Shown: positions 45,953 through 58,958, counted from the first letter of the stretch. The stretch is DNA of 64,000 bases from Margaritifera margaritifera (GCA_029931535.1 JAQPZY010001242.1:1054001-1118000); one strand, 5' to 3'. Program-made: numbers and translations. Notes: a model not told the origin generated them from the sequence alone.

Positions 45953-47739
45953 GGTTCTCCATAGGATTTTGAAAGCTGCAGTCCAGGACTCCTTCCTTGG
46001 AAAAAGCTGCACTCCCAGTCCTAAATAACAATACTTTTTTTTCCATGGAATAATTCAGAACATTATGTGTGTATTATTGTGCCACCAATATATATCAGAT
46101 TGCTAATGCTCTTTCATTGTGAAATATTTAGTATTATATTAACAAATAAAAAATTAAGGCAGTTGATAACAGTGATAATTGTGAGTGTTTGTGGTGTTAC
46201 AACTGTAACAATTCTCAATGGCTTTACCATGCATTCTTTATTTTTGTCTGCAGCTTGAAGGAATCAGGAGATTACACTTTCTTTCTATATTAATTTATTT
46301 AATTAGTTTAATTCCATTTCAAATAAATAAATTTTCAAAGACACTTGAAGAAGAAACAAATGACCATATTGCGTTCATTTTTTCCATTTCATCTTTAAGC
46401 AACACAGCATACTACTGTGCATTCACTTTTTTCTTTAAACAAACTTTAAAAAATTTCTTCATAGCAGGTTTAGGATCAAAATTCTGAAGTTTTTGACCTG
46501 GTGTTCCTTGGGTAACCATTGCATTTTTCCTTCCACAGTTGTGTCACCCATAAAGCTAATAATGTTCCATTATTTTCTCATTTTTCGGCCCATGGGAATG
46601 TCCTATTCCATGATTCATTCCACAAATCTCTCAGTCTCTTTGGCATTCTGTTTTTCTTTATCAAAATTAGATGCATCTACTAATTTCTGTCTGACAGTCT
46701 TGCAAGAATCATGCTCAATGTTGCACTCTGCACCAAAGAAATTATGTAAAGTTGCCATCAGAACAGTACACATATGATAATCACTTGAAAATGAAAGTAT
46801 ATCTGTACATGGCACCAAAAACAGCTGATTTTATGACGATTAACATGGGAGTTCGTATTCCTCCAACAAACAAAACAAGTCCCAAAACGTTTTTCTAAAT
46901 ACGGTACAGGATAAAATGCAAGTGTTCCAAACATCATGTAAGGATTTATAATATGATGGATTAAAACTGTGTTGGGTATTGTTTATCAGAGAGGTGTCAA
47001 AGCACACGCACATGTAATAAGTCTTTTGATCAAAATGATCAATAGGAACCTACAATCAATTAACAGGTGTCTTAATCTCCTTGTCTGCTAAGATCTAATC
47101 TATGTGGCTTCACCTTCCGTAATCTCATTACAATACAGTTGAACTTTGTTTGATAGCTTGCATACTACATAACTGAAACTCACTTGGTAGAAATGGATCA
47201 AATAAACGAGAATTTCACCAGCAACAAAAAAACTTGCTTACCAAGGACTCAGCTGTTGGAATTTTCATGCGTCCAAAAATGAAAAGTATGTGTACTTTGT
47301 ACGCAGATTTCAGCATCCCTGAGAACCCTGAAGCAAGTATAAATGGTATGTTTTTACAAGGATTTGATTATGATCATTCACATAAGGGACCGACCATTTC
47401 ATTTTTGGGATGGGGGGCAGTGATTTTAAAATACTTGTGCTCTGATTGTTATTAAAGAAAAGAACCTACTCTTTATTATATCCATTATATCCATTGAAAA
47501 AAAAAATATTTTGAAGTAAAGGAAAAACAAATATCCTGGTCCACCAAGACATTTAAATGATCGTTCACTAAGTGGTGTCAAGAACTTATCCATACCAAGA
47601 TGCAATTAATGATAATGATGCTGCTGAGGTCACAGTGAAGCTAACTGGAGTGAACTGTTTACATACACCAGTGAACCTGCAATAGTGACCTTAGAATGCA
47701 ATTCTCCATGCTCCCCCAGCAGGGTGCAATCACAGCCAA
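45953..47739. other. No recognisable gene
   Basis: Several 60-94-residue open frames overlap on both strands (for example around 46218-46818), but none shows a family motif. It lies between the RNase H and integrase remnants of the gypsy carcass, so it is probably inserted or decayed sequence. Confidence 0.4.
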
Positions 47740-48075
47740 TCTCAGCACAGCCTGGAAGACCAAGCAGCTGATAAGCAATTAACAGTAGTGTAAGGTTTCA
47801 TTTCCAACAGAGGCAGGAGACCAAAAGGTTACAACCTCCATGTCCTGACTTGGCCCCAATTAAGTGCTACAGTACTACAGTACCTACAGAAGAAACTGGC
47901 CAGCTGCCCATTCACAGGACAACAGCAGCAAAGACTGTTCCTGAAAGTGAACAATATGTCATGATTTATGACCTTTTATACTAATAGTGGGACAGATGGA
48001 CTGAGAAACACCCAAAGGAAATAAGTGTAAGACAACAGTTAACAATTCCTACAGGTCTGCACCATGAAATTCTAA
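47740..48075 (+). pseudogene. Ty3/gypsy pre-integrase linker remnant
   Basis: QAADKQLTVV, GFISNRGRRPKGYNL, LQYLQKKLA and QQLTIPTGLHHEIL match the region between RNase H and integrase (Q..D..L..V..F, then the VP..L..EIL motif before the zinc finger). It is broken by stops and cut at 48076 by T-shaped MITE copy I. Confidence 0.65.
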
Positions 48076-48297
48076 CATATCGTATATACGTATGTATAAT
48101 CCAAGTCCAAATGCAAACAAGATAGACCCTGATCTGCTATTGCATAATGCACCAGCAGATCAGGGTCTATGTTGTTTGTTCTACTGATTAGTCCTTACAA
48201 ACTGCATAGACCCGGATCTGCCAGCGCATTATGTGATGGCAGATCTGGGTCAATGCAGTTTGCAGTTGGTATCGGCTTATACATGAGTATAATAAGT
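48076..48297 (-). repeat. T-shaped MITE copy I (inverted)
   Basis: Both hairpins are complete. The outer arms are degenerate (CGTATATACGTATGTATAA on the left). It interrupts the pre-integrase region of the Ty3/gypsy remnant. Confidence 0.85.
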
Positions 48298-48589
48298 ATA
48301 TCTGACAGACATCAATACAAGTTTATGTTCTGGTAAATTTTGGAATTCCCGGTCCACTTTATTTTTTAGTAACCTATCACGGTCCACTTTATTTTTTAGT
48401 AACCTATCAGATGAAGTATTGCATTTCATGTCAGGGAGAGTTATGTTTCAAATGACATTTTTCACTTTCATAAATTTGAAAGTTGTAATTTGATTGGTGA
48501 ATCAAAAAGTCAGTCAAACATGGTCTCATACTTATGTCCGTAAGATCTCCATTAAGTCGGAGATTGCAATTTTAATCAAGCCAAGTCAA

Positions 48590-49075
48590 AGTACCATTGG
48601 ACAAAACTATATCAACAGATAAAAGACTAGGTTCATAAATGTGAGGAATGCCAACAAGCAAAACTGCCTTCTCACTCTGCCAAGGCACCCTATCACCCAT
48701 TGCCATCAGATGGAGCATTTGATCATTGGCACTGCATGTTTTTGGCCCATTAACAGTAACAAAAGAGAAACATCAGCACATATACATCTTTTTGTTTGTA
48801 AACAGTTTTAGAAGATTTGTGGAAGCATCTCTTTATGATCACAAGCAGCAATTGAAATAGCATCGATTTTTATACAAAGAAATTATTTGCCAAAAATGGA
48901 GCCCCAACAGTGCTAGTCTCTGACAATGGCAAGAACTTCTTGTCAAACATTATATCAGAATTCTGTAAGAAAATGTATATTAAATAGTTCCCTTCATCAA
49001 GCTACCATCCATAAACCAATTCCAAATGTGAGACATTCAACAAGATATTATCCCAATCTATTTGTACATGTAACT
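48590..49075 (+). pseudogene. Ty3/gypsy integrase remnant
   Basis: The end of the zinc-binding domain (CEECQQAK) is followed by core motifs: FDHWHCMFLGP, then GAPTVLVSDNGKNF, FCKKMYIK and FPSSSYHP. The first catalytic Asp position reads Cys or Met in the WHCMF stretch, while the second (SDNGKNF) is kept. Stops interrupt it. Tandem 28-bp repeats begin right after. Confidence 0.82.
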
Positions 49076-49082
49076 ACAGTTA

Positions 49083-49676
49083 AGTAATAACAGATAGGTT
49101 GCAAGTGTGGAATAATAACTTATAGGTTCTCAATGTGGAATAATAACTGACAGGTTGTCAGTGTGGAATATTAATTGATTGGTTGTAAATGTGGGATTTA
49201 TAACTGATAGATTTTCAGTGTAGAATAATAACTGACAGGTTGTCATTGTGGAATAATAACTGATAGGTTGTAGTGTGGAATAATAACTTGAAGGTTGTCA
49301 GTGTGAAATAATAACTGATAGGTTGTCAGTGTGGGATAATAACTCGTACGTTGTTATGTGTGAAATAATAACTGATATGGTGTCAGTGTGGGATCATAAC
49401 TGATAGGTTGTCAATGTAGGATAATTAATAGGTTATCAGTGTGGAATAATGACTGATATATTGTCAGTGTGAGATAATAACTGATAGGTTGTCAGTGTGG
49501 GATAATAACTCATAGGTTGTCAGTGTGGGATAATAACTCATAGGTTGTCACTGTAGGATAATTGATAGGTTGTCGGTGTGGAATAATAACCAATATGTTG
49601 TCAGTGTGGAATGATAACTGATAGGTTGTCAATGTGGGATAATAACTGATAGGTTGTCAATGTGGGATAATAATCA
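49083..49676 (+). repeat. 28-bp satellite array, about 21 units
   Basis: The unit is built from AATAATAACTGATAGG and TTGTCAGTGTGG with moderate divergence. Some units are shortened (AATTAATAGGTT). Confidence 0.93.
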
Positions 49677-50817
49677 GCACTATACCTGCCTGTTTTTCTC
49701 TGCATCTTCTTCCACTCTTTCTTTCTTTAATAACCATAATTAAAACGAGTTTACTCAATATTCAGAGTGACACATATAAAACATATTGACAAAATAGACA
49801 ATTAAATAATCAAGCATGACACATTGCAAATTTGTTTTTTTATTAATGTATGCAGCCAGCTATCAACATGCATATAAACACAATGTGAGCCAAACTCCAG
49901 AGAAAATTGACAAAACCATAGTACATCAGTGAAATTAAGACCCAATCACATACAGTCGTGCCAGTCATATGGTACAATGGTACCAGTACAAGCAAGCAGA
50001 CTAACACCATACTGAAGTTCAGACAACAGAGAGTAGTATCTTGATGAAATAACAAAAGAGATATCCACACCTTGGACAACTACAACAGCAAAGAAAACTC
50101 AGACATCATCAGAGACTATAGCTGATGGTAGCCATTCCCAGATGACTTGAGTGAGAAGATGTTGAAAAACAAACCCAACACAGCATCCAAATCCAATGAG
50201 GCTGGGAGCAAAATATCCTGCAACCAGACAAATGGCAGCACAATACATGTGATAGTTAACCCCTAAGGGCCTTAACATCAAACATCACAGCCAGAAGTGA
50301 TTAACAGAAATTCTGGTGATTTAGCAGGTTTTAAGTTGTTCTCTCCTAAACTAATTAATTCAACATTACGTAATTTACATTCGGACTTGTTTCTTTTACA
50401 AAACGCTGCCAAACTTGATGGGAAAACAAGCAAATATTCGAATACCAATTTTCTATTCAAATATTCACAAAAAAGTATCATAATTTGAATGTTCAGATAT
50501 TTGTTTCAGCTCTACCATCTAGTCATGACACACAAATGGGCAAAGTTTCATTAAAATATCTTCAATGGTTCAAAAACTGTAAACAAGACAAGGATACAAT
50601 ATACATGTAATGATTGACCAATGTAATCCACCAGTTACAGTATATCACAGTATGAATAGAGTATTATCAGTATACTGTTTTTTTCTTCAACTACTGTACA
50701 TTCAAGCATCTGGATCTAATTTCGAGTGCACTTTTGTCTTGCATTAAGTTTAACATCATATCCAACATTGCTGATGACTATGAACTCATGAACAATTCAA
50801 GAGAAAGAGTTCAATTT
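49677..50817. other. No gene or recognisable element
   Basis: AT-rich sequence. Open frames of 60-78 residues occur on the minus strand near 49843-50481 but show no recognisable motif. Confidence 0.45.
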
Positions 50818-51014
50818 TACTGTATAAACTTGCGTATAAGCTTATAACAAATGCAAACTGCATAGACCCAGATCTGCCGTCGCATAATGTTTGTAAGGAC
50901 TAATCAGTGGAACAAACAACATAGACCCTGATCTGCCGGCACATTGTGCTATATAGCAGATCAAGTTCTATGTTGTTTGTATTTGGACCAGGCTTATACG
51001 CAAGTATATACGGT
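50818..51014 (+). repeat. T-shaped MITE copy J (hairpin 1 shortened)
   Basis: Hairpin 1 is cut after GCATAATG; its 3' arm is missing. Hairpin 2 and the outer arms are present, ending GTATATACGGTA. Confidence 0.85.
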
Positions 51015-53631
51015 AATGATTTTTCACCCAAAAAGCAATTAGGGACCGATAAAATTGACAAAACTATTGTTGTTTGTAATCTCTGTAAAACTTAAATCAA
51101 ACATGCATGTAGTACAACAAATCTGGCAACACATTTACAGCTTCCTCATCCATCATTGTCCAGCCATAGCATGTTTAGAAGAGAGTGACACAACCCCTGG
51201 CACAACAGTGGGAAAAAATTGAGAAAGTTCCAGAAAAAGCTTGCTAAATATTTCTAGTCAGCAACTTATGATCACAGGCATGCAGGGCACACAGAGTATT
51301 TGCAAATCTTCACCATTCATGACTTGCATCCTTACAGTGTTGTCTCCAACACTTAGGGCTCTTAAACATGGTGTTGGTGCTCTACCCACAATATACTGTA
51401 CCACCTACAAGGCTCAGGAAAAAATAGTCCAAGCCCTCCTCTCTGGGACGAGTGAGTTGCAACAGATACTCGTCCCTGTCTTCACTTTACTCCACACAGT
51501 ACACTTATTCACTACACTACTTACTACAGAACCGCAGGTACAGTGTACCTGATGAAACCTTGATACTTAAATTTGCCCAAACTACGAAAATATTATGTTC
51601 TGAGAGAAGACAGCACGTATAAAACCCTTCTATTACATGGTCCCTTTCATAAATATATAATAAGAGACAAGGTTTGTAACTCGAGAAATTGTAGTTTTAC
51701 ACCTAACCCAAGATTTCTAAAAAAAAATTAAAAACACTTTTTAGTAATCTACATGTAGGTGTCATTTTAATGTGGAGAAGTTTTGCTTTTTGACAAGCTC
51801 TGATGCATCTTATAATATGTGGGATATAATATGGGGGCACATATGTAAGAAGTTAAGAGTCAGAAAATATCAAAATTGTGTGATTTTTTGTCTACTCAAA
51901 TGGTGTTATGTTCTGCACTGATCATCAGTATTTTCAAGACTGCACAACTTTACTGATACATTGTCATGCCAAATCAAAGATGCCAACAGATATTTCTATA
52001 AGTATTTCATTATTTTTAACACGACAAATGTTGCCAACTTACATCTAAAAGAAGAATTCCAAGCGTCTCTTCAATTTTCACTGACCCTTGTACTCGGTAA
52101 TCAATTTTAGTCAAACCTCCATTTCTAGGGAACTACTCAAGAATGTCTATCAAACTCAAGATTCCTGGTTGTCCAAAAGTGCTGGAAGGTTATTACATCG
52201 TGGCCCCACTTAAATTAAGTCCAACCATCTGTTGTCGCAGCATTGTGTGGTTTCTAAATAAGTTACAAAGTGCATGCACGGTGTAAAGCTTTGTGGGAAT
52301 CGGCAGTGACACTTAAAATGCTTCTTCTGAATGTATGTTAGCACTATATTTCTTGTGAAACAAAATTGCATTCTTATAGAAATATCTGCCAGTGTCTTCA
52401 CTTTACTATGACAATGTATATCAGTAAAGTTGTAGTCTTGAAAATTCTGGTGACATGGGGCATGCATAACACTTTCTGACGAGACAAAATATTACAACAT
52501 TTTCACATTCTCTGGTTCTTAACATATTACAGGTCTAACTAATCAAGATATGTGACAGATTGTTAAAAAGGAGAATTTCTCCACATTAAAATAATGCCTA
52601 GATTACCTAAAAGTGTTGCTGTAAATGCAAATATCCAGAAATTGGAGTTTATTGTAAAATTGCAATTATATAAGGGACCATGCATAGAAAGCATTTTAAA
52701 CCCACTGTCTTCACTCGTAACAATATTTTCATGATTTGGACCCATTTTAGTATGTTTGTGACGGGTACCTGTGTAAAAAGCAAAGTTGGCTTCCTTTGCA
52801 ATATGCTCTGAACAGACAACAAGTAGACAAAATAGGCAAAAGTTTATTGACGCACGCTACATGTCATGCAATGTTGAACTTCAGCGCTTGTTAAGGGAAT
52901 CAAATGCACACAGATTTGTTCTCAGGGTGCAAATCTGCATCAACTCAGCCCAGAGACAAGTACATGTAAGTAGTAAAGTTTTCCTAGGCACAGCCAATTT
53001 TTTACCCGGTCAGGAAACGAGGACAAGTTTTTTTCCAGAGCCCTGCATCTAGACAGGTCTTTTCTGAGAGTTATACCAGATATGTATTTAAAGTCAAAGA
53101 GAATGTAAAATCCACATTTTTCAGTCTGATACATTTGTTATTACATTTCATTATTGTCCCTTATCATAATTTTACTGTAAGATCTAAACCTTTTCACCTT
53201 TTATTTTTGTAGGCAAAATAATCATGAATCTTTTCTGATTTTTTTTCCCCCGCTGGCAGAAGTTTTGATTCATATTGGTATGTTTAACAGTTTCTATATC
53301 AAAGATGTGATTTATTGTATTCAGTGAAGGCTTCTGTTCAATAGAAAGCAAGATGTTTATTTTCTTGTTCAGTTTTTGTTACATGTAAGGAAGCTGCTCA
53401 TGATTTCAGTACATAATATCTGAAACATAAATGATGTAAATAACCAATATATATGGAACTGATACATATCGCAATACATACATGCTATATTGCAATATAT
53501 TGCAATGTTTTTTTCCTGGCAATACTCACCCATAGCATACAAGTCACATAATTACATTTTCATTTGCCATTACCTGGACCCTGAGGCAGGGAGCATGGCT
53601 ATGGCACATGACACACCATCTAGTCATGATA
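51015..53631. other. No gene or recognisable element
   Basis: A long AT-rich stretch. The longest open frame is 103 residues (51241-51552, plus), without motif or codon signature. No repeat family was identified by eye. Confidence 0.45.
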
Positions 53632-53876
53632 TGGTTTGGTTTTATGGGTTTAACGCCATTTTTCAGCACATGATAGGCTATACATGGCAGCCAGTATACC
53701 TGGTGGAGGAAGAACCCGGGAAAATCCCGGGAAGAACCACCGACCCATGGGAAGCTACTGGCAAGCTTTCTCACATAACCACATTGGCCAAGCCCAAGAC
53801 TCGAACCCACGCGGACAGAGGTGAGATGGCAGTGATCGGTAAAAGCGAGCGTCTTAGACCACTCGGCCACCCGGGG
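53632..53876 (-). mobile_element. SINE, tRNA-Leu/Ser-like family, inverted
   Basis: Head on the right: CCGGGTGGCCGAGTGGTCTA on the minus strand, B box GGGTTCGAGTC, body with CCCGGGATTTTCCCGGG and the GGGTTTAACGCC complement at the tail. Confidence 0.88.
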
Positions 53877-54148
53877 TCTTGTCATGATATATACTTGGGC
53901 AAAGTTTAATGAAAATATCTCTCCGATTGTTAGAAAGTTATGGACTGGACAAGCAAACATTAACAGACTGATTGAGAATGCAATAACACAATACACAGAC
54001 TAAAGACAGGCATACAACATTACTAAACTGAAATGTCCCAAAACTTAGTGAATTCAAAAAATTATTTCAAAAAATATTTTAGTGTGCTGTAACTTTTACA
54101 GTGTTACATCATGCATGTATATGGTAAATATGGTAGTAAGATATAACA

Positions 54149-55270
54149 AGAGTCCCTTGAAGGGACTTATGCTCTACTGACCAAAAGTAATTTCCACATA
54201 CATGTATCCCAAATAAGTCTGATTCTTCTTTTTAATTGCTGAGCATTGAAACCATCTCTGATATTCTTGAGAAACTCCAACATACTGTATATGGTAACAA
54301 AATTATTTTCTTGTGTTAGAGTTAACATGTTCACAAGGTACCTGTCTGATTGGCACCATTTTCATTTAGGATCCACTAGATATCATAAGAAGGCTTTTAG
54401 TGAAAATCTAATGTCACTATGACTATCCATTCAGAAGTACAGTGTCGCTATAACAAGGTTTTCAAGATTACCACCAAAGTGGCCATATTGGATGTCAGAT
54501 CAGCCTCTTTTTCATTTTTCATTTAGGACCAACTGGACATTATAAGAAGACTTTTAATAACAGCCCACATCACTAAGGCACTCCATCCAGGAAAAGTAGC
54601 CATAACAAGATTTTCAAGATGGTCATACTGAATGTCTGATCGGTGTCATTTTCATTTAGGCCCAATGAGACATGATAAGAAGTCTTTGGTGATAACCCCA
54701 TAAAGCTATTGTCATCCATTTAGGAGAAGTAGCGGTAACAAAATGCAGTGGCCATGTTGGCAGTCAAATCAGCACAATTTTCATTAGCACTAAATAGACA
54801 TGTCTTTTAGTGCCATGTGTATATATATATATATATGAACACTCATTCATAGGGAGTAGTGATAACAATATGTCTGAGGGGCGCTATTTACATTTAGGAC
54901 ATATTGTTATCACTACTCCCTATGAATGAGTGTTCATATATATATATATATACATGCCATCCAAGATGGCTGCTATGGTGGCCATATTGGATGTCAGATT
55001 GGATCCCTATTCTCATTTAGAACCAACTGGATATCATAAGAGTTCATATAGGGAAAACCCCATGTCAATATGACTATCCATTAAGGTGTAGTAATGATAT
55101 GATTTTCAAGAAGGCTGCCATGGCAGCCATACATGTATTAGATGTCTAAGGGTCACCTTGGGATGAATGTGTTTTGTAAAATGTTGTGGCAATCCTCCAG
55201 TAATTTAGGAGTAGTAGTGATAACAAACTTGTGCTAACAGATGCTGGACAGGCATAGGATACTGGATGAA
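54149..55270 (+). repeat. Composite repeat with head, about 140-bp monomers and tail-side text
   Basis: Starts AAGAGTCCCTTGAAGGGACT. Monomers carry CACCATTTTCATTTAGGA and GTGGCCATATTGGATGTCAG. It ends near ACAAACTTGTGCTAACAGAT. A large hairpin interrupts it at 54816-54957. Confidence 0.82.
54816..54957. repeat. Near-perfect inverted repeat, about 55-bp arms and 23-bp loop
   Basis: The left arm ends GATAACAATATGTC at 54874. The right arm starts GACATATTGTTATC at 54898 and runs through CTCCCTATGAATGAGTGTTC into an (AT)n tract. The arms are identical over the non-AT part. The arm text is a monomer segment of the surrounding composite repeat. Confidence 0.93.
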
Positions 55271-55538
55271 AGGCCATCACTAAAAAGTAAGCCATTATGA
55301 TTTTGTTCTGGTGTGCACTACAAATGTACATTCACAAAGATATTTGACCCCAGGTTTACATGCTGTAGATGTATCTACATGTAAAATCATTTTAAGAACC
55401 AGCATCAGCTCTATTCCAAAACTGCTGCAAGAACCAATGAATTCTTTTTCACTGAAGCACAGCCAGGAATCCATAAACAAGATGCTTACATTCTCTGGAC
55501 AAGTGGGTGTTATACACAGGGCCTTCTGTAGAATTTTA

Positions 55539-55710
55539 GGAGCTGCTGTAGGTCAGTTGGTAGAGCATAATATTCATAATCTAAGGGTCGAAATTTTGAT
55601 ACACACATTGACCTTGGTGTGTCCTTGGGAAAGGCACTTAGTTCCCATTTCCTCAGCATGATATAGCCAATAATGTGTTAAAAGTGCCGTCAAAACCCGC
55701 ACAAACAAAC
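55539..55710 (+). mobile_element. tRNA-derived SINE (B box degraded)
   Basis: Head GGAGCTGCTGTAGGTCAGTT, body GTGTGTCCTTGGGAAAGGCA and tail GTGCCGTCAAAACCCGCACA. Confidence 0.85.
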
Positions 55711-55962
55711 TGTAGGATTTAAAAATGCAAATACTGGGTTAGATTTCACCAAAACATTTAAAGTCCAGTATTTAGAAAACTGAAACAAATTTTGACTAGA
55801 TTTGTGTTTGTAAAACATATATGATTCCACTGCAAAGCAAAAAGTCCAAAACCTTTAAAAAAATATAAAAACATTGAAAAATTGCTTTAATGGCATGAAA
55901 ATCGAATTATGTTGTCTACATACATGTATATATGCATACCAACATGCCTACAAACATCATTG

Positions 55963-56006
55963 CTAGCCAAGGTTCCAATAGGTTAACATATCAGAACCTT
56001 GGCTAG
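55963..56006. repeat. Short perfect hairpin, 13-bp stem
   Basis: CTAGCCAAGGTTC (55963-55975) pairs with GAACCTTGGCTAG (55994-56006) around an 18-nt loop. Confidence 0.85.
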
Positions 56007-56229
56007 TGAAGATGGCCTTCAAAACTTCATTTGTCGACCTCAATTTGTTGTGGGTTTTTTTGTTGCTTGCTTAATGGTACTTAGTTCAAAAATGTGCAAA
56101 AAAAAAATATTGAAAAATTGTTGTATCGGCCTGAAAATCGAATCAGGTCACCCATACATGAATACAAATACATGTATGTATGACAAATTTCACAAGTCTA
56201 CAATAATTGGTTTTTGCACAATTTTACTA

Positions 56230-57054
56230 ATCAAGCTTCTGGGGGGGGGGGGGGGTACAGATGGATTGGAATAAAAAATATGAACACACTTTTTCATCAG
56301 GAAAAAAATATAAAAATACGCCTAAAACTTTTAGTGGATGTCCTTCCACATCTATGTTAGCACTAGCAATGGCCAATGTTGCTAAAGGTGATAAAAACTG
56401 TAAGATGGCAATGAATATCCATTTTAAAACAATGTATCTGGCAATGAAAACATTCAAGGTTTGTGGTAGTCTGCCAAATTGCAATGTAAAGTCTTTGACT
56501 GCCACTAGTCTAACATATGTTCGAGGTTAAAGTCGGCAAGGAAGATTTAATCTATTTTGAGGCTGAATTAATGACAAAAGAGATACATTTATGCAAATAC
56601 ACAATTTGTCATTTAATTCATGATTTATCAATTTGAAAAGAAAAGTAATTAAGAAAACATGGGTAATTATTATAATAAATGCTGGTAGATAATGAGCGAA
56701 CACCAAAGCTAAATGAGAGTTAGATCTGGAATGGAAAATTCCATTGTGCAGCTAATTTCAGGTCAACCAGATATATTCAAACAAGTTAATGATTTTGTGA
56801 GTTACTTGAGCACATGATAAAACATTTACTGCAATAATGTAAGTGTCCAAGGAAAATATGACAGTACAGAGCAGACGACAAAGTTATGGTGGCAAAACTG
56901 TCAAAGCAAATAAGATCATCTCATTTTTTGGGGGCACAGCTAGTGCATTATGTACCATAATGTTCCTTTGTCCCTTTAAAATGTTTTGTGTCCTGCAAAT
57001 TTGGAGGGTGGGGGACACAGTGTCCCCAGCTCTTGGGATCCTAGGTACAACACT
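56230..57054 (-). mobile_element. Inverted copy of the CAGTGTTGCACATAG hAT-like element
   Basis: It aligns in reverse with 40897-42046. The right end is complementary to AGTGTTGTACCTAGGATCCC. It lacks the 335-bp insertion found at 41251-41585. The left terminus is unclear, next to a G15 run at about 56239. An 89-codon open frame at 56261-56530 lies in the shared sequence and shows no recognised domain. Confidence 0.72.
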
Positions 57055-58958
57055 GGTTTTTGAGGTGCATCTTAAATTGGACCTTATCTGTGTTTGCATT
57101 ACGTGCAGTATATGTGATAGCTTGGTAACACCATTGTTTACTTGCCTTGGATATCTCTTTTCCTTTTCGAACCATTATCTTTTAATTTTCAGCACATTTT
57201 ATTTGTTGTGTTCCTTTTTTTTCTTCTGTTTTTTCTGCCACTTGTCTTCATTGATTAATCTGTACCACTACACACTCGTATGGGGAAGGGCTTATGTAAT
57301 GTTGTGAGAACTTGCAGCCTGACCCCTTTTGCATAATTTAGCAAATAAAATATGTTTAAACAAAATCACTGTCACCCACTATTCAGTATGTTCATGACAA
57401 CTGTGTGTGTAATGGTATATGTATATGTACATGTTAAAATGCAAACCGTTGTATATTACACAGGGTACATTTTCAAGGATTACTACAACAATCTGAAGAG
57501 TCCTTACTTCTGGGGTCTCCAGTCCGCAGTCTGGAACATGCAGCTTTCAAATTTTGGTCACCTGCTTTCTACATAAAGGACCAGGGATAATTCCAACAAT
57601 ACAATTTTGAGACTCCCATCCCTAGAATTGAGAATGTTTTATTACCAAATGATTACTTTTGGTAATTTTTAACACACACGCTTCTGGAATTTCTAACCTA
57701 TCCCTCACCGCTCCTATAATTTTCGCTGCAATTTTTTAACATGTCCCTTTATAGCAGATTAAAAAATTATTATTACAAGTCATGTTTATAGCGTAAATCA
57801 AAATTTTTGAAATAATTTTGTTCTTGCTTTGTAGAGAAGTTGCCTTGTCTATAGTAGAAGTAGCAGCAGTTGTTGCTGCTGTGTTCGTGTTAAAAAAAAA
57901 TTTACAATTTTTATTAGGAGTTCTTGATATGACACTGAGGATCTATAACAAATGAATGTATCTGTTTATTCATAGAACATGATATAAATTCAGACTACAT
58001 TATAATATTTCTGTCTTACTTGCCGGTGTTACTAGAATAAAAGTGCTTTATAACCACATGGAACATGTACCTTTATTTACTTGCACATCAAATTAAAATT
58101 TTCTTGTATTCTGAAGGACAGGAATCTTGCGCATCATATTTACTAAACAAAGCAAAGTCGACATACTAAAATACTGAACACTACTAAAAAAAACTCTTCC
58201 CTTTTCAATAAAAACCCTGAAATAGAATGTTATGAAGAAAAAAAATATATGATTCTGTTGAAGCTGGGTTCATCAGAAGTAATATAAAAAGTAATTTAGC
58301 ATTTCACACTAGACTGTGTTGACTCCAAGCATAGCTTGGAAATTGAATCCCCACATTCAATTTAAGCAATTCCCAAACTTCATAAGTTTCGGTGTTTATG
58401 CTTACTTAGTGGTAATGGTGCAGAGCGAAGGAACTACAAGCACAAAATATGTTTATAGGTCTGTAGTCTGTCACCTGACTGCAGATATTGTCAACTACAT
58501 GTATCCAAACAGCTAAACTAAAATCAAACATTCTAATTAAGGAAGGAATACATATCCATTGCTGTGAAAATAGAGGAACTGTCTGCTCACTTGTCAACTG
58601 TTCAACCATGCACAAACCATTTGAGAATTTGAATACTTATAATGCCTAAAATGCACATAAAAAGAAATAAGAAGCTTTTGTATGATCAAGATGACTTCCA
58701 GTCAGGAAAAGGGTAATATCACAATACAAATCCAGTAATATACATACCGGATATGAATGGAATAAGGGAAAAATTCAGACAAGCACAATTTTATAATTTT
58801 CAATTGGGATATTTCAAAATACAAATTCCGAGTCCTATTTTATAAAGTAGAATCATCTCTGAGGGCTCTCAGTTGTGTTAGAAACATGACCCTGGACTTC
58901 AAATTTCAGAAAAACGTCTTGAGAGCTCCATGTTATAAGAGAAAGCAATAAATCTTAC
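57055..58958. other. Intron sequence downstream of the long exon; no other gene recognised
   Basis: AT-rich. Holds a 30-bp in-frame near-copy of the start of the long exon at about 58461-58490 (see findings). The donor at 58953-58958 begins the inferred long intron. Confidence 0.5.

Noticed and set aside
46067..46818. Cluster of overlapping 60-94-codon frames on both strands
   Set aside because: No recognisable motif, and mutually incompatible frames. A decayed element is possible but not supportable.
1..51014. T-shaped elements as integrated parvovirus-type terminal repeats
   Set aside because: The fold is superficially similar, but ten dispersed copies without any adjacent replication or capsid gene fit a MITE family better.
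51241..51552. 103-codon plus-strand frame
   Set aside because: No family motif, splice signals or repeat support. Length is compatible with chance.
53544..53996. 150-codon minus-strand and 139-codon plus-strand frames
   Set aside because: Both are translations through the SINE at 53632-53876.
56843..57307. 154-codon plus-strand frame rich in Phe/Leu
   Set aside because: It crosses the boundary of the hAT-like element at 57054 into unrelated T-rich DNA, so it is not a gene.
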